Source: Desulfobacterales bacterium
GTDB lineage: Bacteria > Desulfobacterota > Desulfobacteria > Desulfobacterales > UBA5852
Direction of reading: 5' to 3'
Length of the DNA stretch: 8,528 bases
Assembly (NCBI GenBank): GCA_030066455.1
Contig: JASJBQ010000203.1
Location: 1-8,528 of the forward strand
In this document: positions 1-6,460 of the stretch, in pieces
Layout of the letters: every line of letters begins with the position of its first letter
Numbering within the stretch: position 1 is the stretch's first letter
The notes under the pieces: generated by a model
Told to the model about the DNA's origin: nothing
Database searches by the model: none
The model's input: only the letters and a program-made list of their open reading frames with translations
Position numbers and translations under genes: made by a program

Positions 1-296
1 GCGGCGATGCCCTGATCGGGCGCCGCCTTTATCCACTGCTCCACCGGGCGCGTTTCGGTGACGTGCGGGTCACCCCCCGTGTGGTCTACGTCGATCCCAG
101 CCGCCCAGCGTGGGAGGAGGGCTTTTCCCGCAACACCTTCATCGCCATGGTGTCCGGCGTGGAAAAGGCCGCCATCGACGCGGGGCTGATCGATCCGGTC
201 GACTGGCGGCAGGGCATCGCCGACCTCAAAGCCACCGTCGGTCTGGGCACCTTCCACTATACTTTTTTCAAGGCGGTCGCCCGCGGCTCGCGTTAG
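1..296 (+). CDS. C-terminal end of a class I SAM-dependent methyltransferase (partial)
   Basis: The reading frame is open from base 3 to the TAG at 294-296 and gives about 97 residues; the 5' part lies outside the window. The GTG at 63 is an internal valine codon, because the frame continues upstream with protein-like sequence (GDALIGRRLYPLLHRARFGD). The segment GDALIGRRLYPLL...GFSRNTFIAMV and the ending GTFHYTFFKAVA resemble the C-terminal portion of UbiE-like or generic small-molecule methyltransferases, where the last beta strands close the Rossmann-like fold. The SAM-binding motif I would be upstream and cannot be seen, so the substrate cannot be named. The gene converges on the J-domain gene at 530-1519; the foldback repeat between them could end transcription from both sides. 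The coding call is firm. The family call is by sequence resemblance only. Confidence 0.6.
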   Translation, partial: GDALIGRRLYPLLHRARFGDVRVTPRVVYVDPSRPAWEEGFSRNTFIAMVSGVEKAAIDAGLIDPVDWRQGIADLKATVGLGTFHYTFFKAVARGSR

Positions 297-319
297 GCAT
301 GGCCATTGGCAGAACTGAT

Positions 320-509
320 AGCGTCAAGCTGAGAGCTCGAAGGTCAAAGCAACCGCGGTCGGCAGGGAAACAAAAAACAGAGAAACAGGGAAATAGCGAG
401 ATACAGAAACAGGTTAAGGAGAATGCTGGAGAAGCCAGCCGCAGGCAGCCCCCTAATTCCCTGTTTTCCGATTTTCTATGCCATTGGCAGTTGCTTTGGG
501 CTTGACGCT
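320..509. repeat. Long imperfect inverted repeat (foldback element) between convergent genes
   Basis: Three nested complementary pairs are visible. Bases 320-329 (AGCGTCAAGC) pair with 500-509, 10 of 10. Bases 345-353 (CAAAGCAAC) pair with 490-498, 9 of 9. Bases 383-396 pair with 453-466, 13 of 14. A small perfect hairpin sits near the centre (GCTGG 425-429 with CCAGC 435-439). The arms are A-rich on the plus strand and contain a direct repeat AGAAACAGG at 381-389 and 405-413. The sequence TGCCATTGGCAG or a close variant flanks or lies in both arms (302-312 and 479-490). I see no ORF in it that looks like a protein. A MITE-like or REP-like non-autonomous element would fit, as would a bidirectional terminator region; copies elsewhere in the genome would decide. 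Confidence 0.6.
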
Positions 510-529
510 TTGAGCCATTGTCCGATTTC

Positions 530-1519
530 TTATTTCTTGGTTTGCATGATGGCCTTGTAGGCCTCCGAAAGGCGGATAAACTCCGTGGGGCGCCCGCCTT
601 GGTCCGGATGGCACTTCAGGGCCCGGCGCCGGAACAGGCGGGTCACCTGGCGGCGGGACAGGCGGTCGAGTTCTTCGGTCTCCATGCCGAAGATGCGGCC
701 GGCCTCCTTGAGCGGCATGCGCTTGGGCTCCGGCCAGCGGTGGCGGCGGTGGGCGTTGCGGAACTGGTTGATGAGGTTGGCGAGGAAATCGCTGCGCCCG
801 TATTCCAGGTCGAAATACATGAGCAGGTAGCGCACGAGATAATCCTGGAGATGGTCGCGCGGCGGCATCCCGGCCCAGAAGACCGCGTCTTGGTTGAGGC
901 GGCAGAGCTCCTGCACGAAGTAGTCGTCCACGGCTTCCTGGTTCAGGCCCTGGGGCATGGTTTTGGCGCACAGTTCGCTGAAAAAGCGCTGCAGGTCGAA
1001 GCTCACGTAGACATAGGCCTTGCGTTCGTATGGCTTGAGGACGCGTTCGGCCTTGAGGAAGTACTGCTCGATTTCATCGCGCGAGCGATCGCGCACGGGG
1101 TGGAAGATCTTGGCGGGCACCCGGCCGATATAGCCCTGGTCCATCCGGCCGAAGCGCAGGAAGTGAATCCGGCGCTTGTCGAACAGATGGACGCGCTGGC
1201 GCTTGTCCGCATCGACCATACGCTGCGGGGGCTGGCGCCGCTGCCGGAACGAGCCGACGGCGTAGCGCACGTCTTGGTCCACGAACGGCCAGAACAAATC
1301 CTCCAGTTCGTCGGCGTCGAAGACGCCTCCCTGCTCGAGGATCAGGTCTTCCAGTTCGGGGTCGACGTAGTACGCCCGCCCGCCGGGATAGACGATATAC
1401 TCGCCCGGGTCGCAGCCCAGGTCGACGAGGTCGCGGCTGCGGTAGCAGTCCCGGTCCCAGAAGGATTCACGAATGACGAAGCGGTACCACTGCTTCTCGG
1501 GGATGGCGGCTAGATACAT
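530..1519 (-). CDS. J-domain protein with C-terminal DnaJ domain and uncharacterised N-terminal region
   Basis: The product has 329 residues. A J domain occupies about residues 268-327: helix II is basic (RRQVTRLFRRRALKC), the HPD motif is intact at 304-306 (CHPDQGG), and helix III ends in FIRLSEAYKAIMQ. Known J domains use HPD to stimulate the ATPase of DnaK-type Hsp70, so the protein is probably an Hsp70 co-chaperone or recruiter. It lacks the G/F linker, the CxxCxGxG zinc repeats and the C-terminal substrate domain of DnaJ; the J domain is at the end, not the beginning. Residues 1-265 are rich in aromatic, Arg and Asp residues (PEKQWYRFVIRESFWDRD, PGEYIVYPGGRAYYVDPE) and match no family that I recognise. 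No signal peptide or membrane segment is evident, so it is likely cytoplasmic. The ATG at 1517-1519 has no clear Shine-Dalgarno site before it. The ORF antisense to it on the plus strand is a shadow. Confidence 0.85.
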   Translation of the reverse strand: MYLAAIPEKQWYRFVIRESFWDRDCYRSRDLVDLGCDPGEYIVYPGGRAYYVDPELEDLILEQGGVFDADELEDLFWPFVDQDVRYAVGSFRQRRQPPQRMVDADKRQRVHLFDKRRIHFLRFGRMDQGYIGRVPAKIFHPVRDRSRDEIEQYFLKAERVLKPYERKAYVYVSFDLQRFFSELCAKTMPQGLNQEAVDDYFVQELCRLNQDAVFWAGMPPRDHLQDYLVRYLLMYFDLEYGRSDFLANLINQFRNAHRRHRWPEPKRMPLKEAGRIFGMETEELDRLSRRQVTRLFRRRALKCHPDQGGRPTEFIRLSEAYKAIMQTKK

Positions 1520-1533
1520 GGTTTAAAGGCCAC

Positions 1534-1561
1534 ATTCTACGGTGGGTGTAAAGCCTGACAT
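1534..1561 (-). promoter_or_regulatory. Possible sigma70-type promoter for the J-domain gene
   Basis: On the minus strand a -35-like ATGTCA (1556-1561) and a -10-like TAGAAT (1534-1539) are separated by 16 bases. They match the consensus at 4 of 6 and 5 of 6 positions. The predicted start point would leave only about 7-10 bases before the ATG at 1519, which agrees with the absence of a Shine-Dalgarno site and suggests a nearly leaderless message. This is a match by eye; it could be chance. Confidence 0.3.
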
Positions 1562-1586
1562 TAGATTGCATCTCGACGATGTTTGT

Positions 1587-1729
1587 GTTCATTTTCTTGC
1601 GCGCGCAAGAAAACGAACCAAAAGAAAGCGCCCGTGCCCCGCTTTCTCCTGCGCGTTGTCAATGCGGACGGCGCGCGTCGGGACTCGCTGGCGCTCAAAC
1701 AGGCCGACGCGCTTTTCCCGTCCGCATTG
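1587..1729. repeat. Three-hairpin intergenic repeat element in a 331-base gap
   Basis: The gap 1520-1850 contains no convincing gene. It holds three successive inverted repeats. The first is a 32-base near-palindrome at 1587-1618 (GTTC/GAAC ends, perfect over 1592-1613, centre GCGCGCGC). The second pairs AGAAAGCG at 1623-1630 with CGCTTTCT at 1640-1647. The third pairs 1660-1671 (CAATGCGGACGG) with 1718-1729, 12 of 12, reinforced inside by GCGCGTCGG 1673-1681 with CCGACGCGC 1704-1712. On the minus strand the loop of the third reads CCTGTTTGAGCGCCAGCGAG, followed later by GGGCGCTTTCTTTTGGTTCG. From memory, this order of modules resembles a dispersed intergenic repeat of many beta- and gammaproteobacteria. 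Short ORFs across it in several frames are by-products of the repeat. It sits between tpx and the J-domain gene and may form structure in the tpx transcript tail. Confidence 0.65.
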
Positions 1730-1850
1730 CCAATGCTCGGCGCGGGACAAAGGGAAAAGCACGAATTGGTCATGGCACGAGTCATCCAAACCCGCGAGAG
1801 ACCGGTGAACACACATTCGCTGGAGCGGGTATACTTGTGCACGCTTGATG

Positions 1851-2354
1851 CTATCCTTCAAGCGCCTTCAGCGCCGCGTCGTAGTCGGGTTCGTCGGCGA
1901 TCTCGGGGACGAGCTGATTGTAGACCACACGGCCGTTCTCATCCACGACCACCACGGCCCGGGCGAAGAGGCCCGCCAGGGGGCCGTCGGTGATACGCAC
2001 GCCGTAGCGCTCGCCGAATTCGGTATGGCGAAAGGCCGAGGCCGAGACCACCGTCTCGAGCCCCTCGGTGCCGCAGAAGCGGGCGTGGGCGAAAGGCAGA
2101 TCCATCGAAGCGCAGACGGCAACGGCGTTGGCCGTTTTTTCGATCTCGGCGTTGAAGCGCCGCACCGACATGGCGCAGGTGGGGGTGTCGACGCTGGGGA
2201 AGATATTGAGGACCACCTTCTTGCCGGCGTAGTCCGCGAGGGAAACCTCGTTGAGTTCCTTGTCCACGAGGGTGAAGCCGGGGGCGGTTTCGCCGACGGC
2301 GGGCAGGTTGCCGCTGGTCTGCACCGGATTGCCTTTCAGGGTCACTTGGGCCAT
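1851..2354 (-). CDS. tpx: Thiol peroxidase (Tpx, atypical 2-Cys peroxiredoxin)
   Basis: The product has 167 residues, close to the 168 of E. coli Tpx. The peroxidatic cysteine is C60 in [15 protein letters not shown], and the resolving cysteine is C94 in [10 protein letters not shown], spaced as in the Tpx family; C80 matches the third conserved cysteine. The N-terminal strand motif [24 protein letters not shown] is also diagnostic. Family knowledge: Tpx reduces hydrogen peroxide and organic, including lipid, hydroperoxides with electrons from thioredoxin, in the cytoplasm or periplasm depending on species; no signal peptide is visible here, so cytoplasm is likely. The ATG at 2352-2354 is fixed by a strong Shine-Dalgarno site. 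The 140-base gap to the thioesterase gene upstream suggests an independent promoter, though read-through is possible. In an anaerobe the enzyme would serve oxygen tolerance. Confidence 0.97.
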   Translation of the reverse strand: MAQVTLKGNPVQTSGNLPAVGETAPGFTLVDKELNEVSLADYAGKKVVLNIFPSVDTPTCAMSVRRFNAEIEKTANAVAVCASMDLPFAHARFCGTEGLETVVSASAFRHTEFGERYGVRITDGPLAGLFARAVVVVDENGRVVYNQLVPEIADEPDYDAALKALEG

Positions 2355-2359
2355 GGTTT

Positions 2360-2366
2360 CCTCCTT
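2360..2366 (-). promoter_or_regulatory. Strong ribosome binding site of tpx
   Basis: The minus strand reads AAGGAGG, a full anti-16S match, 5 bases before the ATG at 2354. It is the best Shine-Dalgarno site in the window and points to high translation of tpx. Confidence 0.85.
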
Positions 2367-2401
2367 GATGGGGTTGGGTTTTGGCGTTTTTCTGACCATA
2401 A

Positions 2402-2450
2402 GACCTTTTATCCGGAAATAAAGACGGCTTCGATAAAGGTCCGCCGGCGG
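2402..2450. promoter_or_regulatory. Inverted repeats in the tpx upstream region
   Basis: The 140 bases between the thioesterase stop and tpx contain GACCTTTTA at 2402-2410 facing ATAAAGGTC at 2433-2441 (7 perfect pairs, more with one bulge) and a 10-base palindrome CCGCCGGCGG at 2441-2450. They lie where a tpx promoter or operator would be expected. The AT-rich core between the arms could hold a -10 element, but I cannot fix a convincing promoter. The GC palindrome could instead be a weak 3' hairpin of the upstream operon. Low confidence in any role. Confidence 0.25.
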
Positions 2451-2494
2451 CGGCGCGCTGGCCCCCTTTTGCCACGGCAGCACCCCTGCGCCGA

Positions 2495-3001
2495 TTACGG
2501 GCCGCAGTCGGCAGGGTCGTCGTCGCAGGCCGCCTCGCGGGCTTTCTGGGCCAGGCGGGTCTTGCGCCGGGCCCGGGCCATGCGCTGGCGTTTCTCTTCT
2601 TCCGCGCCGCTGACGACCAGCGGCGGGATCGGTGTGGGGTGGCCGTTTTCGTCGAGCGCCACGAAGGTCAGAAACGCCGAGGCCACGTGGTGGATGTCGC
2701 CGCTCAGCAGGTCCTCGGCTTCGGCCCGCACGCCCACCTCCATCGAGGTCCGTCCGGTCAGGTTGACGCGGGCCTTCAGTATCAAAAGGTTGCCTACGAA
2801 GGCCGGGTTGATGAAGTCCAGCCGATCGATGGAGGCGGTGACCACGTTGCGGCGGGCGTGGCGGAAGGCGGCCACGCCGGCGGCGCTGTCGATGTGTTTC
2901 ATGATCACCCCGCCATGGATGTTGCCGGCCGGGTTGGCGTCCTCCGGCAGCAGAAAGTGGGTCAGGACGGCGCGGCTTTGATCGGGGGGTTTTCCTTGCA
3001 T
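2495..3001 (-). CDS. Hotdog-fold acyl-CoA thioesterase (YciA/BFIT type)
   Basis: The product has 168 residues. The family signature is clear near the N terminus: [32 protein letters not shown] (about residues 19-49), where N23 and D38 occupy the positions of the conserved Asn and catalytic Asp of YciA, YkhA and BFIT-type acyl-CoA hydrolases. The segment [28 protein letters not shown] and the strand [13 protein letters not shown] complete one hotdog domain (about 10-130). Enzymes of this group hydrolyse acyl-CoA to free acid and CoA in the cytoplasm; chain-length preference cannot be read from sequence. The tail 133-168 is unusual: a basic helix ([21 protein letters not shown]) followed by an acidic, Cys-containing end ([11 protein letters not shown]). 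The start at 3001 is supported by GGAGAG 6 bases upstream (3008-3013). It begins 33 bases after the molybdoenzyme stop codon and so probably shares its transcript. Confidence 0.9.
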   Translation of the reverse strand: MQGKPPDQSRAVLTHFLLPEDANPAGNIHGGVIMKHIDSAAGVAAFRHARRNVVTASIDRLDFINPAFVGNLLILKARVNLTGRTSMEVGVRAEAEDLLSGDIHHVASAFLTFVALDENGHPTPIPPLVVSGAEEEKRQRMARARRKTRLAQKAREAACDDDPADCGP

Positions 3002-3034
3002 GCGGATCTCTCCGGGCGTGGTCCGGGCCGTGCG

Positions 3035-5011
3035 TCAAAGCGCCCGGACCTGGCAGAAGGTTTCGAAGTAGGCGGCATTGGCACCCATCGTCGAGAGCGC
3101 GTCGGCGGTGAGCCGGTTCACGGCCCCGCTGTGGTGCCACCAGCCCTGGTAGACCTGGGCGATGCCCGGCGGTATGCGGGGCGTGACCACGGCCGTGGCC
3201 GCCAGTTCGCCCCGCGCGGTCTGGAGGCGGACCGCGTCCCCGGATCGCAGGCCTCGCGATCCGGCCTCGTCCGGGTGCAGACGGATCTGCGGGGGATCGC
3301 GGCGGTCCATGAAATGCTGGGAATGCATGGCATGCCGGTAGTGGGTGCTGAGCAGCCGCAGCGGGTGGGATTTATCCGGTGCGGTGGGAGGGATAAATAC
3401 GGGCAGGGGCGCGTGCCCGTCCGCCGCGGCGCGGGCCGAGTGGAATTCGTATTTCCCCGAAGGCGTGGCGAAATGACCGTCCGCCCAGGGAATGTCGTCG
3501 CCGGGGATGCGCACCGGGCCTTCGAGGAGGTCTTTCCAGGTGATGCCGAGTTCTTCCAGCAGGGGTTGGGCGGTCTGCTGCAGAAACCGCGCGGGCGTAA
3601 CGGCGGGGTAGTGGTCGAGGCCCATCCGCCGGGCCAGGCGTTGAAAGAGTTCGTACTCGCCGATCACGCCCGGCGGCGGGGAAACGATGCGGGGGGAGTG
3701 GTTCAGGTAGGGGGAAAACATCGAGGAGCAGACCAGGTCCTCCTCCTCGAGCACGTGGGTGGCGGGCAGCACGAGATCGGCGGCGCGGGCCGTATCGGTC
3801 ATGAAGAGGTCCACCACCACCTTGAACGGCACCCGCGCGACGGCCCGCCGCAGGCGGTCGGCATCGGGCATCTGCACGAGGGGGTTGGCCTTGGCCACCA
3901 TCAGGACTTCCACTGGCGGGTCCTGGGCGGATTCCAGAAAACGGGCCATCTGCGCAAGCGGGAAGCTGCGCTGCCGCACCGCGTGGCGCTCGCCGGCCAG
4001 GGCATCGGGGTCCAGGCGGCGCCGGATCGAGCGGTTGGCGAAATTGGCCCCCCCGCCCGAGACGCCGATCTGCCCGCTGAGGGCGGCCAGGGCGTCGATG
4101 CAGCGCACGGTTTCCCCGCCGTTGGCATAGCGCTGCAGGCCGTACCCGATGATGATGCCGGCCGGCCGCTGGTCGGCGTAGCGCTCGGCCAGCGCTATGA
4201 TCGCTTCACCGGGGATGCCGGTGGCGGCCGCTGCGGCCCCCGGGTCGAAGCCGGCGAGGCTTTCACGGAACCGCCGGAAGCCTATGGTGTGCCGGCCGAT
4301 AAAGTCGCGGTCGATGCGGCCGGTGTCGATCAGGTGCCGGGCCATGCCCAGGGCCAGCGCGCCGTCCGTCCCGGGGCGGATGGCCACGTGGCGATCCGCC
4401 CAGGCCGCCGTGGCCGTGCGCAGCGGGTCGATGACCACCACCGCGCCGCCCCGCGCCCGCACCGCTTTCAGGATCGGGATCAGGTGCGGGCTGGTCTCCA
4501 TGGGGTTGCGCCCCCAGACGAGAACGGTGCGGGCCCGGGCGATGTCGTGCGGGGCATGCCCGCGCGCATCGCCGAAGTCATAGCGCTGGGCGGCGATGCC
4601 GGCCGCCCAGCAAAGGCTCCCGCGGGGCGTCGTGACCCCGCCCAGGTGGTTGCAGAACATGCGGTCCACGCTCTTCAGCAGCCCCCCGTAGCCGCTGTCG
4701 GCGTAATACAGGATGGCGCGGCTGTCCCACCGGCGGCAGGCCTGCGCGAGGCGCCCGGCCAGCGCGTCGACGGCCGCCTCCCAGGAAACGGGCTGCCACC
4801 CGGCCTTGCCGCGGCGCAGGGGCTGCCGCAGCCGGTCGGGGTGATACAGGCGTTCGAGCAGCTTTTTCCCCTTGGTGCAGGCCTTGCCCCGGGTCAGGGG
4901 GTGGGCCGCATCGCCGCGGATGGCGGTCACCCGGCCGTCCTCGACCACGGCCGCCAGGCGGCAGGCATCGAAACAGTCCAGCGGGCAGGCAAAGGGGATT
5001 TGGTTTTTCAT
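3035..5011 (-). CDS. Molybdopterin-dependent oxidoreductase, cytosolic YoaE/YyaE-like (DMSO reductase superfamily)
   Basis: The product has 658 residues. The N terminus carries C9-x3-C13-x3-C17-x27-C45, the [4Fe-4S] site of bis-MGD enzymes. The likely metal ligand is C134 in [16 protein letters not shown]. Cofactor-binding segments follow: VWGRNP (about 165-170), [43 protein letters not shown] and [12 protein letters not shown]; the C-terminal dinucleotide-binding barrel includes [18 protein letters not shown] and [21 protein letters not shown]. There is no Tat signal before the first Cys, so it should work in the cytoplasm. Its layout resembles B. subtilis YoaE and YyaE, whose substrates are not established to my knowledge. 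The frame stays open upstream to 5989, but the true start is the ATG at 5009-5011, just before the cluster motif, overlapping the methyltransferase stop by four bases (ATGA). No dedicated electron-transfer subunit is encoded nearby. Substrate unknown. Confidence 0.9.
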   Translation of the reverse strand: MKNQIPFACPLDCFDACRLAAVVEDGRVTAIRGDAAHPLTRGKACTKGKKLLERLYHPDRLRQPLRRGKAGWQPVSWEAAVDALAGRLAQACRRWDSRAILYYADSGYGGLLKSVDRMFCNHLGGVTTPRGSLCWAAGIAAQRYDFGDARGHAPHDIARARTVLVWGRNPMETSPHLIPILKAVRARGGAVVVIDPLRTATAAWADRHVAIRPGTDGALALGMARHLIDTGRIDRDFIGRHTIGFRRFRESLAGFDPGAAAAATGIPGEAIIALAERYADQRPAGIIIGYGLQRYANGGETVRCIDALAALSGQIGVSGGGANFANRSIRRRLDPDALAGERHAVRQRSFPLAQMARFLESAQDPPVEVLMVAKANPLVQMPDADRLRRAVARVPFKVVVDLFMTDTARAADLVLPATHVLEEEDLVCSSMFSPYLNHSPRIVSPPPGVIGEYELFQRLARRMGLDHYPAVTPARFLQQTAQPLLEELGITWKDLLEGPVRIPGDDIPWADGHFATPSGKYEFHSARAAADGHAPLPVFIPPTAPDKSHPLRLLSTHYRHAMHSQHFMDRRDPPQIRLHPDEAGSRGLRSGDAVRLQTARGELAATAVVTPRIPPGIAQVYQGWWHHSGAVNRLTADALSTMGANAAYFETFCQVRAL

Positions 5012-6216
5012 TGGGGGATTTTCCCGACCATGAGGTGGACGCGCCGGCCGCCGTGGCTGAAGACATGGTGGCGGGCCCGGAGGCCCGGGAGTTCGGCCAG
5101 CCGACGGCTGGGGGCCAGCACCGCGGCCTTCCACCCCTTGAAAGCGGACTTCAGGTGGCGGCCGATCGTCTGGTAGGTCTGCTCGGCCGTGCGGCGCGAG
5201 CCCAGGCGCCGCCCGTAGGGCGGGTTGAGGACCACGACGCCGGCAGCCGGGCTCAGGGCCGCGCCGGCGACCCGCTCGAAATCCCGCGGTTCGGCGCGCA
5301 CGGCGTCGTCCAGGCCGTGGGCGCTGACGGTGGCCTGCAGTTGCCGGACAGCGGCGGCATTGCGGTCCGAGGCCCGGATCAGCGGGCGCGGTAATCGGGT
5401 TTCCGGCGGTGCGGCGGTGCGCCGGATATGGCGCCAGCGGCCGGGCCGAAAGGACGGCCAGTCCTGAAAGGCGAATGCGCGGAACCATCCCGGGGGGATC
5501 TGTTTGGCCATCATCGCCGCTTCGATGGCAAAGGTGCCGCTGCCGCACATGGGGTCGCAGAGGGCTTCGCGGCCGGTATAGCCGGCCCGCATGAGAACCG
5601 CGGCCGCCAGGGTTTCGCGCAGGGGGGCCCGGCCGCCTGCTGTCCGCAGGCCGCGCTTGTGCAGGTTGGCGCCGCTGCTGTCGATCGACAGCAGACAGCG
5701 GTCGCGGTCCAGGCGGGCGTGGATGCGCTGATGCGGCCGCCCGCCCGTCGCGTTGTCCGCGGCCGGCGCCGCCGCGGCCATCCGGTGCCGGACGCCGCCT
5801 AAGATGCGCTCGGCCACGGCGTCGGAATGGTAGAGGCGCGAGCGGTGGGCGCTGACCTTGACGTCGACGGCCGCGCCGGGCGGCAGGTAGAGCTCCCAGG
5901 CGACGGCCCTGGTTTTCCGGGACAGGGCCTCGAAGGTTTCGGCGCGGAATTCGTCGATGCGCATCAGAAAACGGTGGGCCGTGCGGCACAGCAGGTTGGC
6001 GCCGTAGATGTCGTGCAGGCGGCCCTCGAAGGCGATGCCGCCCTTTGCAACGCCCGTGATCCTGACGGCTTCGGTATGCCGCTCCAACTCGGCGCGGCAG
6101 AGCGTTTCCAGACCGGGGGCGGTCACGGCAAAAAACGTCTGCACCGGCCCGACGATGCGGCGTTTGATGCGGCGCTCGAGGGCGGCGTCGGTATGGGACG
6201 AGTTGGGGGGGTGCAT
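5008..6216 (-). CDS. THUMP-domain class I RNA methyltransferase, RlmL-like (probable 23S rRNA guanine-N2)
   Basis: The product has 402 residues from the ATG at 6214-6216. An N-terminal ferredoxin-like and THUMP region (about 26-185) has FFAVTAPGLETLCRAELER, GGIAFEG and LYHSDAVAERILGGV. The UPF0020 methyltransferase domain follows with the bridging motif SGANLHKRGLR (about 181-191), SAM motif I DPMCGSGTFAIEAA (221-234), the acidic strand ASDRN (282-286) and catalytic motif IV NPPYG (331-335), typical of N2-guanine RNA methyltransferases. It matches the RlmL half of E. coli RlmKL (about 700 residues), without the RlmK half, as in B. subtilis YpsC. The expected reaction is m2G2445 formation in 23S rRNA; other RNA targets cannot be excluded. 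The frame is open to 6423, but upstream residues look non-coding, and GAGGA lies 4 bases before the chosen start. It leads the middle operon. Confidence 0.9.
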   Translation of the reverse strand: MHPPNSSHTDAALERRIKRRIVGPVQTFFAVTAPGLETLCRAELERHTEAVRITGVAKGGIAFEGRLHDIYGANLLCRTAHRFLMRIDEFRAETFEALSRKTRAVAWELYLPPGAAVDVKVSAHRSRLYHSDAVAERILGGVRHRMAAAAPAADNATGGRPHQRIHARLDRDRCLLSIDSSGANLHKRGLRTAGGRAPLRETLAAAVLMRAGYTGREALCDPMCGSGTFAIEAAMMAKQIPPGWFRAFAFQDWPSFRPGRWRHIRRTAAPPETRLPRPLIRASDRNAAAVRQLQATVSAHGLDDAVRAEPRDFERVAGAALSPAAGVVVLNPPYGRRLGSRRTAEQTYQTIGRHLKSAFKGWKAAVLAPSRRLAELPGLRARHHVFSHGGRRVHLMVGKIPQ

Positions 6217-6301
6217 GCCATCCTCAGGCTTTTGGTGTATGCGCCGCTCGAACCGGAAGAGAAAAAACTGGGCCCGAGTCCGCTTTGGCCGTCTAAAGGG
6301 C

Positions 6302-6330
6302 TTAATAGGCGATATACGCCAATCAGGCAA
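6302..6330 (-). promoter_or_regulatory. Candidate promoter of the methyltransferase-molybdoenzyme operon
   Basis: The minus strand has TTGCCT (6325-6330) and TATTAA (6302-6307) separated by exactly 17 bases, each matching the sigma70 consensus at 4 of 6 positions. The site lies downstream of the terminator of the exopolysaccharide unit and about 85 bases before the methyltransferase ATG, where a promoter is needed. A small imperfect palindrome (GGCG...CGCC, 6308-6320) occupies the spacer. Found by eye only. Confidence 0.35.
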
Positions 6331-6377
6331 GCCGACTGCCAAGGGTGGTATGGTCAGAAAGCGTGCGTGGGCGATAC

Positions 6378-6407
6378 AAAAAAAGGCAGCGCCGTTGCGG
6401 CGCTGCC
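6378..6407 (-). terminator. Rho-independent terminator of the exopolysaccharide unit
   Basis: On the minus strand a perfect 10-base-pair GC-rich stem (GGCAGCGCCG 6385-6394 with CGGCGCTGCC 6398-6407) and a 3-base loop are followed by seven T residues (complement of A 6378-6384). It stands about 55 bases after the stop codon of the kinase-like gene and separates it from the promoter region of the RNA methyltransferase operon. On the plus strand no T tract follows, so it is one-directional. Confidence 0.92.
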
Positions 6408-6420
6408 TTCGAATGCGTGG

Positions 6421-6440
6421 CACCTGATTGGAAACAGGTG
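6421..6440. other. Small hairpin upstream of the terminator
   Basis: CACCTG (6421-6426) pairs with CAGGTG (6435-6440) around an 8-base loop. It lies between the kinase-like stop codon and the terminator and may help stabilise the 3' end of the message. No T tract is attached, so it is not a terminator by itself. Confidence 0.35.
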
Positions 6441-6460
6441 TGATCTGGTGGTAAAAAAGC

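Noticed and set aside
371..413. Possible CRISPR-like direct repeats (AGAAACAGG twice)
   Set aside because: Only two 9-base copies, 24 bases apart, with no regular repeat-spacer pattern; they belong to the foldback arm.
297..505. Short plus-strand ORF extending over the foldback region
   Set aside because: It overlaps the methyltransferase in another frame, and its sequence is dictated by the A-rich repeat arms.
518..1513. Plus-strand ORF of 331 codons opposite the J-domain gene
   Set aside because: Shadow of the minus-strand gene, which carries the HPD motif and a plausible protein composition. The plus-strand translation is Ala/Val/Glu-rich without motifs.
1542..1993. Several overlapping short ORFs across the 1520-1850 gap on both strands
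   Set aside because: They overlap one another in many frames, follow the inverted repeats, have no Shine-Dalgarno sites, and give Arg-rich low-complexity proteins.
2461..2490. Possible sigma54 site (TGGCA on the minus strand) before tpx
   Set aside because: The -12 half (TTGC) is absent at the required spacing.
2639..5176. Very long plus-strand ORF (about 845 codons) antisense to the molybdoenzyme
   Set aside because: It lies opposite a gene with complete catalytic motifs. High GC at third positions removes stop codons from the opposite strand, and the translation has no recognisable domain.
5012..5989. N-terminal extension of the molybdoenzyme reading frame
   Set aside because: The frame is open by chance inside the RlmL-like gene. 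The translated extension is Arg/Pro-rich and domain-free, while the family begins just before the cluster cysteines.
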